From Patescibacteria group bacterium (GTDB lineage Bacteria > Patescibacteriota > Minisyncoccia > Phycocordibacterales > PALSA-1337), in contig JAMDBV010000032.1 of NCBI GenBank assembly GCA_023487965.1, forward strand, positions 1-18,379: DNA of 18,379 bases, given 5' to 3'. Shown piece after piece: positions 1 to 7,602 of this stretch. The position numbers and the translations under genes are program-made. Below the pieces are notes generated by a model. It worked only from the letters and a program-made list of their open reading frames with translations. It searched no databases and was not told the origin of the DNA. Numbering within the stretch: position 1 is the first letter of the stretch; each line of letters starts with the position of its first letter.

Positions 1-1902
1 ACGATTGTCATCGACATTCATCCATTCAAATATCGAATGCGCGATATTGGGTCCCACTCCATGAATGATATCGAAGTCAGATTCTTTTGCATTCATCATG
101 CTCATGACTATCTCCTTACCATCGCCTCTATCCGATCGGTCGGAGAAATGTCTGGCAATATCAATCGCCGTTTCCTCACCAACTTGCGGTATAGACAGTG
201 AAGCGATGAGGCGCGGCAACGTCACATTCCTGGCCTTTTCGATTGATTCGAGCAGATTATTTACCGACCTTTCTCCGAAACGTGGCAGATTGTCTATATC
301 TCCGCGCTTGATCGTAAATATATCGTCCGGATTGGCGATGATGCCATGAGTCAAGAGCAGATCCACAACTTTCGGTCCCATGCCGTCGATGTCGAAACAA
401 TGTTTCGATACGAAATAGTACAGTTTGCGTTTATTTTGTTCATAGGAATTGCGATCCCTGCATCGCCACGCCGCCTCACCGGGAATGCGTTCTATTTCGC
501 CATCGCCTCCGCATGCGATTATTCGCTCCGGCCAAATGAATGGTTTACTATCCGTCGGCCGCAGTTCCGGTACATATGAGACGATATCCGGAATAACGTC
601 CCCGGCCTTGCGCACCACAACCGTATCGCCGATCCTGATGCCGAGTCTTTTGATCTCATCTTCATTGTGCAGAGTCGCGCGCGAAACCGTCGAACCGGCG
701 ACGCTTACGGGTTTTAGTATGGCAACAGGCGTGATCGTGCCCATGCGCCCGACTTGAAATGTGATATCTTCGAGAATGGTCGTCACTTCCTCTCCCGGAT
801 ATTTGAAAGCGATACCCCAACGCGGCGCCTTGCCTGTATAGCCGAGAATTCCCTGATATTCGATTTCATTTACTTTGACGACAATGCCATCAGCCCAATA
901 TTCCTCGCTTTTGAGCTTGTCCCTCCACTTCTTCCAATACTCGATGACCGCGTCCATATCATCGCAACGTTCGAAATGTTTATTGACCTTGAATCCCAAA
1001 CCGCGCAAAAGTTCCAATTCTTCGTACTGGGTTCTCGGCATTTTATAATCGTCAGCCGCTCCCGTCGCAGGCGGCGACAAGTGGCGACTTTCGCGGAGCG
1101 GAGCGGAGCGAAACGAAGGCACTTCGTCGCGCCGAGGAGGGAGCGGTGCCCGCTCACCAACCGCGCTGTCGGAACCGCCATATGCAATTGTTGCAATATC
1201 ATATATGAAAGAATCGAGGTGGCGTTCGGCCGCGATTTTCGGATCCAATTGTCGTATCGATCCCGCCGCCAAATTGCGCGGATTGGCAAACGGCTCTTCG
1301 CCATTCTTCCTGCGCTCAACATTCAGTCTCTCCAAAGTCTTTTTCGCGATCCACGCTTCCCCTTCGACAATCATCGATACATTCTCCTTCAGTCGGAGAG
1401 GCACCGAATTGATCGTTTTCACATTCTCGGTTACATCTTCACCGATTATGCCGTCTCCGCGTGTTGCCGCCATGACCAGCAAACCTTCCTTGTACGTCAA
1501 GACAATCTTGAGACCATCGATCTTGTGTTCGCATGTATAGCTAGGTTTAGGTTCCGCTATACCATTCTGGACCAGGAATTTCTTGACACGCGCGTCGAAA
1601 TCATACATCTCTTTCGGCTCGAACGCGTCGTTAAATGACCACTGAGCTACTTCATGCTTCACTTTTGCGAATTCTGGCAGTGCCGGACCGCCGACACGCA
1701 CAGATGGCGAATCAGCCGTGGCCAATTCAGGATATTTTCGCTCAATGTCCATGAGCTCATGAATGAGCGAATCGTATACGGTATCTGACACCTCGATCTT
1801 GTCGAGCACGTAATAATTGTAACGATGTTTTTCAATCGTTTCTTTGAGTTTGGCAAGTCTGTTTATGATGTCTTGACTGGGTTTTACGTATTCATTCACC
1901 AT
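1..1902 (-). CDS. ligA: NAD-dependent DNA ligase LigA (C-terminus beyond window)
   Basis: Seals nicks in duplex DNA using NAD+ during replication and repair. I translated 634 codons from the ATG at 1900-1902 to base 1 without a stop. The Ia-domain start has the HRYNYYVLD helix. The adenylation motif CEHKIDG places the nucleophile at Lys127. Further on are WADGIVVKVN, KAPRWGIAFKYP, an OB-fold stretch, a zinc-finger region around residues 464-487, and helix-hairpin-helix repeats ending in HGVGPNIAHSIF. Family members usually run about 670 residues with a BRCT domain, so that domain should lie outside the window. Two oddities: residues about 244-284 are a GC-rich insert between the nucleotidyltransferase strands, and only Cys464 and Cys481 remain of the usual four zinc cysteines. 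There is no clear ribosome-binding site; a strong promoter lies about 40 nt upstream. Family call very secure. Confidence 0.96.
   Translation of the reverse strand, partial: MVNEYVKPSQDIINRLAKLKETIEKHRYNYYVLDKIEVSDTVYDSLIHELMDIERKYPELATADSPSVRVGGPALPEFAKVKHEVAQWSFNDAFEPKEMYDFDARVKKFLVQNGIAEPKPSYTCEHKIDGLKIVLTYKEGLLVMAATRGDGIIGEDVTENVKTINSVPLRLKENVSMIVEGEAWIAKKTLERLNVERRKNGEEPFANPRNLAAGSIRQLDPKIAAERHLDSFIYDIATIAYGGSDSAVGERAPLPPRRDEVPSFRSAPLRESRHLSPPATGAADDYKMPRTQYEELELLRGLGFKVNKHFERCDDMDAVIEYWKKWRDKLKSEEYWADGIVVKVNEIEYQGILGYTGKAPRWGIAFKYPGEEVTTILEDITFQVGRMGTITPVAILKPVSVAGSTVSRATLHNEDEIKRLGIRIGDTVVVRKAGDVIPDIVSYVPELRPTDSKPFIWPERIIACGGDGEIERIPGEAAWRCRDRNSYEQNKRKLYYFVSKHCFDIDGMGPKVVDLLLTHGIIANPDDIFTIKRGDIDNLPRFGERSVNNLLESIEKARNVTLPRLIASLSIPQVGEETAIDIARHFSDRSDRGDGKEIVMSMMNAKESDFDIIHGVGPNIAHSIFEWMNVDDNR
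1051..1173. repeat. GC-rich hairpin-rich in-frame insert within ligA
   Basis: This stretch is far more GC-rich than the rest of the window and encodes about 41 extra residues (PPRRDEVPSFRSAPL is typical), where other LigA proteins have a short linker. It contains a GAGCG tandem run (about 1097-1110) and several small hairpins: GTCGC/GCGAC, ACGAAG/CTTCGT with a GCA loop, and GAGCGG/CCGCTC with a TGC loop. The reading frame stays open on both sides. It resembles in-frame palindromic or minisatellite-type insertions known from some bacteria. Whether other copies exist in this genome cannot be seen here. Confidence 0.6.
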
Positions 1903-1948
1903 CGCAATCTAAGAATATCACAAAAGTAGTTTCGGCTCACGATGCAAG

Positions 1949-1976
1949 ATAATAGATCAGAGAACTTTAGTGTCAA
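1949..1976 (-). promoter_or_regulatory. Sigma70-type promoter for ligA
   Basis: On the minus strand a perfect TTGACA (1971-1976) is followed after 16 nt by TATTAT (1949-1954). Transcription would start near 1942, giving a leader of about 40 nt before the ligA ATG. It lies in the 91-nt gap after the last minor-pilin gene, so ligA can be expressed separately from the pilus genes. Confidence 0.7.
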
Positions 1977-1993
1977 AATACTACCGTATAATA

Positions 1994-2578
1994 TCAGTAT
2001 AATGTCAATCTTATTTGTCTTTCAACAAGACGCGGGTTGTATGCCGAACCAGGATCACATGGACTATAGGTAAACATATTATATCCACGTGCGTCAATAA
2101 CAGTCATATGCTTGTTTGAGGAATTGTAACCATCAACAACAGTAATCGTGGCACACGTTCCGTCATCTACGCCCGTCTGTGGAAATGTGAAATTAACACT
2201 GTTATCAGTAGATGATATTGCATAAGGATAACTACTAGAATTGCTTGTGTTCAGTGAAATGCCATTTGCGGTAGCGTAAGTGTCTGCAAGGTTCCTATCA
2301 TTAGAATAGGACAAGGTTTTGCTTTGAACATTGCCGTCTTTATCAATACCGCATAGAATAACAGGATTGGGATTGCTAGGATCAATATTTCCTTTATTGT
2401 ACGCTTCAACCGCGCATTGTATAGCACTGTCTGCCGCGTAAATCGCCAAGGTTGAATCACTGGCGACCGACGATAATATGGCCTGTTTTCTCGCCGCTGT
2501 CACAATGAAAACCGCTATCGATAATACTATCGATGAGACAATGACCGATATGAGTAATGTATATCCGCGATTATTCAT
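1994..2578 (-). CDS. Minor pseudopilin, PilX/GspK-like, lacking Glu5
   Basis: A 194-residue protein with a very short leader (MNNRG) and the class III prepilin pattern G^YTLLIS followed by a hydrophobic helix to about residue 28 (ending before TAARKQ). It is therefore a substrate of prepilin peptidase and a pilus or pseudopilus subunit. Position 5 of the mature protein is Ile, not the usual Glu. Loss of Glu5 is the hallmark of GspK-type tip subunits, which fits its place last in the minor-pilin cluster. PilX proteins also begin with short RG leaders. The soluble part (residues about 30-194) has no motif I recognise and contains few cysteines. Its ATG overlaps the stop of the upstream gene (TAATG), implying translational coupling. 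The pilin-like nature is secure; the PilX/GspK assignment is inferred from position and the N-terminus. Confidence 0.82.
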   Translation of the reverse strand: MNNRGYTLLISVIVSSIVLSIAVFIVTAARKQAILSSVASDSTLAIYAADSAIQCAVEAYNKGNIDPSNPNPVILCGIDKDGNVQSKTLSYSNDRNLADTYATANGISLNTSNSSSYPYAISSTDNSVNFTFPQTGVDDGTCATITVVDGYNSSNKHMTVIDARGYNMFTYSPCDPGSAYNPRLVERQIRLTLY

Positions 2579-3126
2579 TATTTTTGATAATTCGTTAATA
2601 CTGTCTTAAGCGCAATAAAATCCTGATTGGTAGAGGAGCGATTCGTATACCATTTTGTAATTGCGGTAACGACTATTTGATTCGGGTCTTCGCTTACTTG
2701 TTGCAATGTGAAGTATCTATAATAATCAGAAAGTTTTGCGCCACCCGCGCTATATTGATATCCGTTACTGCCGAGATACAATCTGCATGGATACACTCCT
2801 CCGGACGGACAAGAAGTATTTACAACCCAGTCGTCATGATTATTGAGGTAAATGGCGCAAACAGATGAACTACAATCGCCACTTGCCGCCATTTGAAACA
2901 GATTTTTGCCAGTACTTGTATCGGTCTGCAGATTGTCTTTGAAATTATTCAGCATTTCCAATTCTTCGGCGGCAAGATTTGCGGCAATTACACGGTGTCT
3001 GGATTCCAGTGCGGCACTGTAGCCTTTGTTGGCGGCGGTAAGAGGACCAACGATCGCAATCATAAGTATACTCACAGCTACAAGTGTTTCAATAATGGTA
3101 AATGAATTTTGTAGTGTCTTTTTCAT
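2578..3126 (-). CDS. Minor pseudopilin, PilV/GspI-like
   Basis: A 182-residue prepilin-like protein. The N-terminus has a short basic leader, then S^FTIIETLVAVSILMIAIVGPL, a typical methylated helix with Glu5 present. The ETLVA pattern and length are typical of PilV/GspI-type minor pilins. The residue before the predicted cleavage site is Ser8 rather than the usual Gly, which is unusual for prepilin peptidase substrates. The C-terminal domain contains four cysteines (CSSSVC, then TSCPSGGVYPC), which could form disulfides outside the cell. Start and stop overlap its neighbours by one base on each side (TAATG), so it is co-translated with the PilW-like and PilX-like genes. The family is secure; the subclass is inferred. 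Confidence 0.82.
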   Translation of the reverse strand: MKKTLQNSFTIIETLVAVSILMIAIVGPLTAANKGYSAALESRHRVIAANLAAEELEMLNNFKDNLQTDTSTGKNLFQMAASGDCSSSVCAIYLNNHDDWVVNTSCPSGGVYPCRLYLGSNGYQYSAGGAKLSDYYRYFTLQQVSEDPNQIVVTAITKWYTNRSSTNQDFIALKTVLTNYQK

Positions 3127-3788
3127 TAGTCGGAAATGCGCTGTGAAGCGGTTGTCTCTATATCAAAATCGGTCTGATCTTTGTACAAGATAGTACCGTC
3201 GGCAGACATTGGTCCAGCATAACCGGTAAGATACATCTTGGCCATCAAATATCCGCCGTATTTGTACACGGTCATTTTTATGTCATTAATTTTGATATTA
3301 CTATCGTCTAAAATAGAATAAGGTTGCGGTTTTTTGTCGCATTGTGTTTGTTGATATTTGACCAGACTGAGAGGATTACCACCGCCTGATACGGCTCTAT
3401 AGCCATATATTAGATTGCATGAATTGCTAGGATCGCGATTGGCAGAAGTGAAATATATTGCTTTACAATTTTTGACAGTATTGTGGCTCGGGCTGTAACC
3501 GCTATTAAAAGAGAAAGAACTGGAAGAATCGTCGGAACTGTCGCAAAAATATTTTGTACCAACTCTCATTTCTCTGGTCATTGCCTCGGTGACAAAATTC
3601 ATATTATTCATGGCGGATTGCAATGCTTGGGTTCTACGATTGAGATCCGTTATCTTGACCAATGAGCCTACAGCAATAACAGCGACAACGGTAAATATTC
3701 CTAGCGAAACAAGCATCTCGAGGAGGGTGAAACCGCGTAAACCCGTTTCACATATACTGTTATTGCATTTATTACTATTTTTTTTCAT
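3126..3788 (-). CDS. Minor pseudopilin, PilW/GspJ-like
   Basis: A 220-residue prepilin with a 19-residue leader ending in LRG, followed by FTLLEMLVSLGIFTVVAVIAV, including Glu5. The FTLLEMLVSLGIF pattern and the following helix are typical of PilW/GspJ-type minor pilins, which pack into the complex that primes pilus assembly. The soluble domain carries scattered cysteines (CDSS, NCKA, SCN, QCDK) and a DSSSSFSF low-complexity turn. It lies 54 nt downstream of the large Ig-tailed pseudopilin and overlaps the next gene by one base. No Shine-Dalgarno sequence is visible before the ATG. The exact subclass is inferred from order (FimT-, PilW-, PilV-, PilX-like). Confidence 0.83.
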   Translation of the reverse strand: MKKNSNKCNNSICETGLRGFTLLEMLVSLGIFTVVAVIAVGSLVKITDLNRRTQALQSAMNNMNFVTEAMTREMRVGTKYFCDSSDDSSSSFSFNSGYSPSHNTVKNCKAIYFTSANRDPSNSCNLIYGYRAVSGGGNPLSLVKYQQTQCDKKPQPYSILDDSNIKINDIKMTVYKYGGYLMAKMYLTGYAGPMSADGTILYKDQTDFDIETTASQRISD

Positions 3789-3842
3789 TTAATGATGCGT
3801 ATTATCGGTCTGTTTTGTGACGAATCTTACAGAGTGAAATAA

Positions 3843-5504
3843 CTATGGCGCAATAACATGCTTCAACGCTGTGATTTTTACAACACCCGCACCATCTCGT
3901 CCTGTAATATATATGCCATAATCTCCACCACTAACAAGAGAATTGTTATCTAAACAGAACAGGTCAGAACCAGAAGTAAATGGGCCCGAAATACTTCCCG
4001 TTACTGGTTCATACCATCCGTATGGAGTATATACCCTAATAAGAACTGACTGTATATCGGAACTTGCCGTAAAATTGAACGTTTGTGTGGAATATCCAAA
4101 ATTACAAAACAGTGGAGTACTAGTATAATTGATTGTAATATTTGAACCCGGTGATGACGTTTGAGTCATCGGGTCTACGGTAACTGATTTGGAACTTATG
4201 ACACCATTCGGATCCTTGCACTCAATGTCGAACTGGACTGGATTATCCCACACGCCAACTTTTGACATCACTGTACCGTTCATAAGTCGATTGTCTGTAA
4301 TCTCAAATTTATTATTATCGAGAGACCTGCATTCATAGCCGAATGTATAATTTGGAATACCTGTGTTCCACGTCAAACTTGGCTTCTGACCTGGATAAGT
4401 CACTGGGTCATAATCGGCGCTAAAGGTTAAATTGATCGCTGGACTTGGTCCGGTTCCTATGTTTGAATATGTGGCCGTATTTTGTTGCAGATCTCCACCC
4501 GCATTTGTACTACAGACCAAGTTGTACACGAAACTCCCGCCCATTTGCACGCATGGACTTGCGGACCCTCCGTTTCCGGTAGATGTAACGGATGAACACG
4601 AGCCAACACCACCAATACCACTAGCAGTGCATGTTGAGTAAAGATTCGTGCTCCACTGCAAACTGGGATTACTTCCATAGTCAACGAAATCATTGTTGTC
4701 GATCTGAGTCCAATTACCACCAACAGAACCATATAGGCTTGTATTAATCGTCAAAGTTCCGGAACTTTGCGTAGGTGGTGGCGCATACGTAGACAATACA
4801 GACAATTGTCCGTTGCTGGTCAAGTTTACCGCGTTCTGCTCATCATTATTTGGCGCACGGGATGATAAATATATTCTTGCTCCTGTATAGCTTGATGGTA
4901 CATCACTTGCTACAATAGCATCCGGATTTGGACGAATAAACGTAATGTTTAACCATTTGATCTTATTCCAGTATGGTGCTGCCAATATACTGCAATCCTC
5001 TTTAGTTTGTTGTGTCGACCAGCTATCACCTGCGAGAACGCCACAGAATGAATAAATCTGAGCCGAATTCTTCAACGTATAGGCTTTGACAAACTCTGGC
5101 CCAGCCATACATTCCACAATTGTCGTTGCCGGATTGCCAGATGTGTTATCACACGCATGATTACTTTTTCCGTCATTATCAAATTTATCAGCAAATAAGA
5201 CAAACGTACCAGTATTGGTATGTGTGGCATCATAAGCCGTACTAAAATACAAACCATAACCGGTACTAAACTGTTTATATGAATATTGCTTCACCCCAAT
5301 CCCATACGTCTGCGCTTCTTTCACCGCCAAAGCTACGTCATATGCCGCATTGGTCAACAAAGTCCCGGAATTGAAACTGTTGTATCTAGCCAATATGAGA
5401 GCGGTCATAAATACGAAAATAGCAATCGTTACCAACAATTCAATCAAAGTGAATCCTTTCCTTACACCGTTCTTTCCTGTTATGTTAGTGGTTCCGATCT
5501 TCAT
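3843..5504 (-). CDS. Large FimT/GspH-like pseudopilin with C-terminal Ig-like modules
   Basis: A 553-residue protein. After a 17-residue leader it has G^FTLIELLVTIAIFVFMTALIL with Glu5. A FimT/GspH-type head follows (residues about 40-238; the AAYDVALAVKEAQTYG helix is characteristic). FimT/GspH proteins are normally 150-200 residues, so the rest is an extension: a proline linker (APPPTQ, 241-246) and then about three beta-rich modules (247-350, 352-446, 450-553). The first two share the pattern SLxWxT...C...Y/FxxxC found in Ig-like repeats of Patescibacterial surface proteins. Paired cysteines suggest disulfides. It follows a PilA-like pilin after only 4 nt and precedes the other minor pilins, so it is probably displayed on the pilus, perhaps as a tip adhesin. 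That role is inference. Confidence 0.85.
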   Translation of the reverse strand: MKIGTTNITGKNGVRKGFTLIELLVTIAIFVFMTALILARYNSFNSGTLLTNAAYDVALAVKEAQTYGIGVKQYSYKQFSTGYGLYFSTAYDATHTNTGTFVLFADKFDNDGKSNHACDNTSGNPATTIVECMAGPEFVKAYTLKNSAQIYSFCGVLAGDSWSTQQTKEDCSILAAPYWNKIKWLNITFIRPNPDAIVASDVPSSYTGARIYLSSRAPNNDEQNAVNLTSNGQLSVLSTYAPPPTQSSGTLTINTSLYGSVGGNWTQIDNNDFVDYGSNPSLQWSTNLYSTCTASGIGGVGSCSSVTSTGNGGSASPCVQMGGSFVYNLVCSTNAGGDLQQNTATYSNIGTGPSPAINLTFSADYDPVTYPGQKPSLTWNTGIPNYTFGYECRSLDNNKFEITDNRLMNGTVMSKVGVWDNPVQFDIECKDPNGVISSKSVTVDPMTQTSSPGSNITINYTSTPLFCNFGYSTQTFNFTASSDIQSVLIRVYTPYGWYEPVTGSISGPFTSGSDLFCLDNNSLVSGGDYGIYITGRDGAGVVKITALKHVIAP

Positions 5505-5508
5505 TCAT

Positions 5509-6012
5509 TTATTTTGGGCCGATACAATAGTCAAAATTGGCAATACCAGTCTTGCAACTGGTTACATTCCAAGCAGTGGATGATCCATCGGAATCCCAAT
5601 CGGTATTCGACGAAAATGTCAGACTATCCGTCATGGCTGATTCCGTAGTCTCAAATTTTGTATGCAATACATAATCCAACTTATCAGATTTATGGTACGC
5701 ATAATCATACGTACCGCTCGGTGGCGTCGGTATCTTTGATATAAAATTCCCCAGTGCCACTGTATTATTCAATCCACACGTAGCGCCAGTGCTACCGAGA
5801 ACAATACTAGTCGGATATTGGTGACATCTCTCAAAAAAATTTTCGAGGGCCAATTGTATCTGCGCCAGGTCGGATATTCTTTTGGCATCACGCGACTTGG
5901 CGCGTGAAGTAGACAAACTTGCCAGAACGACACTGGTCAAAATACCGATAATCGCTATAACTACGAGCAATTCAATGAGTGTAAAGCCCGTTTGGGCGGC
6001 TTTTTTATTCAT
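5509..6012 (-). CDS. Type IV pilin, PilA-like
   Basis: A 167-residue prepilin: leader MNKKAAQTG, cleavage before FTLIELLVVIAIIGIL, Glu5 present. The helix continues into STSRAKSRDAKRISDLAQIQLALENFF, the usual pilin alpha1-C segment, and then CHQYPTS, common in small pilins of this lineage. Cysteines at CHQYP, ATCG, TSCK and DYCIG could form a C-terminal disulfide loop. It lies 118 nt after the prepilin peptidase gene with a TATAAT between them, and 4 nt before the Ig-tailed pseudopilin. It may be a major subunit or an abundant minor one; the sequence alone does not say which of the three PilA-like genes here forms the fibre. Confidence 0.88.
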   Translation of the reverse strand: MNKKAAQTGFTLIELLVVIAIIGILTSVVLASLSTSRAKSRDAKRISDLAQIQLALENFFERCHQYPTSIVLGSTGATCGLNNTVALGNFISKIPTPPSGTYDYAYHKSDKLDYVLHTKFETTESAMTDSLTFSSNTDWDSDGSSTAWNVTSCKTGIANFDYCIGPK

Positions 6013-6070
6013 GGTCTAATTGTAACATATCAACATGCGAAGATACCGTGATTGTGGATAAACAATCAGG

Positions 6071-6076
6071 ATTATA
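6071..6076 (-). promoter_or_regulatory. Possible -10 element for the minor-pilin operon
   Basis: A perfect TATAAT on the minus strand sits about 60 nt upstream of the pilin at 6012, within the only sizeable gap (118 nt) in the pilus block. No good -35 hexamer is seen at 16-18 nt and no TG extension is present, so it is a weak candidate. It would allow the five-gene pilin cluster to be transcribed apart from pilD. Confidence 0.35.
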
Positions 6077-6130
6077 GTTACTTTCACCTTCGTCTATTGG
6101 ACGAGTCTTATAGTCGCAATCTTTGGTATA

Positions 6131-6934
6131 TCACAAATACAGTCCGATCATATCGCGAACAAGCCCGACATCGAGCACTTGAACACCGAATATTATAACA
6201 ATATACATTCCCAGAATGAGATACGTGCCGAAAGGTATTTCGGTATTGCGTTTGAATTTGCCATAAGTTATGAGAAGCCAGGCGACGCTAAATATCGCAC
6301 CGATCCAAAATGACAGTATGAGTGCGTTGACGCCGGCGTTTATTCCGGTCAACCAACCGATGCCAAGCATGAGCTTGGCGTCACCGAGACCCATCCATTT
6401 GCCGCGTGATACTAGCCATATCAGAGCCAACGGCATAGCCAGTATCGGGCCGGAGAGAATACTTTCCCAAGTCGGTATATGCCACAACGTGTCACCACCA
6501 AGAAAGAGCGTAGCGAGAGCGATCACACCAAATGTCACTGCGAGCGCGTCGGGTATGATCTTGTGCTTCATGTCGTGAATAGTTATGACCAGAAGTACAG
6601 ACGCCGCCAATATTTGCAGTACGGTCACGATACCGGCGGACAATGTAATCGGCGGAAACTTGATGAATATGAGTGCAAATATCACACCGGCCATGAATTC
6701 GATGATCGGATATTGCCAGGATATTTTGCTCTTGCATTTCCGACACGCGCCGCGCAAAAAGACGAAGCTCAGTATCGGTATCAATTCCATCCATTCAAGC
6801 TTCTTGCCACAAGACATACACGTCGATCTGCCACCGATACCACGACCGGTTTTGTATCGCAATGCTACGACATTCAGGAAACTTCCGATTATCGTACCAA
6901 AGACGAAATAAAGGAGGGGTACGAGTATGTCCAT
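6131..6934 (-). CDS. pilD: Prepilin peptidase PilD (A24 family, bifunctional type)
   Basis: A membrane aspartyl protease that removes prepilin leaders and N-methylates the new N-terminus. The 267 residues match full-length PilD/GspO. The N-terminal segment FGTIIGSFLNVVALR is diagnostic. Two CxxC pairs follow (Cys39/Cys42 and Cys64/Cys67), as in bifunctional peptidases, then about seven hydrophobic segments. The catalytic aspartates sit in HDMKHKIIPD (Asp121) and MGLGDAKLMLG (Asp185). It starts 4 nt after the stop of the pilin at 6939-7538, so the two are probably co-transcribed. Its substrates would be the pilins on either side. There is no visible ribosome-binding site. Identification is very secure. 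Confidence 0.97.
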   Translation of the reverse strand: MDILVPLLYFVFGTIIGSFLNVVALRYKTGRGIGGRSTCMSCGKKLEWMELIPILSFVFLRGACRKCKSKISWQYPIIEFMAGVIFALIFIKFPPITLSAGIVTVLQILAASVLLVITIHDMKHKIIPDALAVTFGVIALATLFLGGDTLWHIPTWESILSGPILAMPLALIWLVSRGKWMGLGDAKLMLGIGWLTGINAGVNALILSFWIGAIFSVAWLLITYGKFKRNTEIPFGTYLILGMYIVIIFGVQVLDVGLVRDMIGLYL

Positions 6935-6938
6935 TATT

Positions 6939-7538
6939 TTACTTGCAGATTACACGGTTGTTACTATCCAGAGGAACACTGCTTATTGGCAAAGAGACAC
7001 CTGTTCCGCTTGTGACGTTGTTGCCGTTTGAATCAATGCAATCGTAGCCCATGGTTGTCGTGGCATATATGGCGTAATCCGTGACGGGGTTACCGGCCGT
7101 AGCGCTGGTGAAGATGATAAGGCCTGTGTCCAAATACGACGAGTCACTCAGGTTTTCCCCTATCGTAGCATCAGATGTTGTCGCAAACAGATCGTTATTG
7201 GTTCCGGAAAAATCAGTAAGAGCCGCATGACCATTCATGTTACCCACATCGTTTACGAGAGTATACAATCCGGACGCACCTTCGCCTGAAGAGTTTATGT
7301 TTGCAATGTTATCAGTACTGCCCACAACAAGATCGGAATATGTACCATCGGAATTCGCTTCAAGCTGATTGCGCATCTGAGCGAGGTCAGTCTTGATCCT
7401 TACGTCGGTCGCCTTGGAACGAGCACTTCCCAAACTTACTAGCACGACAGATGCGAGTATGCCTATGATAGCTATAACCACCAGGAGTTCGATCAATGTA
7501 AAGCCGCGACCCGAGATATATTTTGCAGTTTTTTTCAT
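6939..7538 (-). CDS. Type IV pilin, PilA-like, first gene of pilD operon
   Basis: A 199-residue prepilin with an 11-residue basic leader ending in GRG, followed by FTLIELLVVIAIIGILASVV and LGSARSKATDVRIKTDLAQMRNQLE. Glu5 is present. The body is rich in Asn, Ser and Thr, as in small surface pilins, and has cysteines only near the C-terminus (YDCIDSN and the penultimate Cys), suggesting one C-terminal disulfide loop. The N-terminal helix is almost identical in protein sequence to the pilins at 5509 and 16733, but the DNA differs at many synonymous sites, so these are old paralogs rather than recent copies. Promoter-like elements lie just upstream. Confidence 0.88.
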   Translation of the reverse strand: MKKTAKYISGRGFTLIELLVVIAIIGILASVVLVSLGSARSKATDVRIKTDLAQMRNQLEANSDGTYSDLVVGSTDNIANINSSGEGASGLYTLVNDVGNMNGHAALTDFSGTNNDLFATTSDATIGENLSDSSYLDTGLIIFTSATAGNPVTDYAIYATTTMGYDCIDSNGNNVTSGTGVSLPISSVPLDSNNRVICK

Positions 7539-7566
7539 ATTATTTACTTATTCGGACTATTGTTAT

Positions 7567-7596
7567 GTCATAAATGTAACACGCCGTCACGGTCAA
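7567..7596 (-). promoter_or_regulatory. Putative promoter of the pilin-pilD operon
   Basis: On the minus strand TTGACC (7591-7596) is followed after 18 nt by TATGAC (7567-7572). It lies in the 64-nt gap between the GT2 stop and the pilin start, giving a leader of about 20 nt. The -10 match is only 4 of 6. Confidence 0.4.
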
Positions 7597-7602
7597 GCAA
7601 AA

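Noticed and set aside
1097..1110. GAGCG tandem units as a possible CRISPR or larger satellite array
   Set aside because: Only about three 5-bp units without spacers; it is a micro-repeat inside the ligA insert.
754..1638. A 294-codon open frame on the plus strand opposite ligA
   Set aside because: It lies wholly antisense to the well-conserved LigA reading frame, resembles no family, and includes low-complexity Arg runs made by the GC-rich insert.
6071..6105. Hairpin TCGTC/GACGA (about 6090-6105) as a terminator after pilD
   Set aside because: Only five pairs and no following T run in the direction of transcription.
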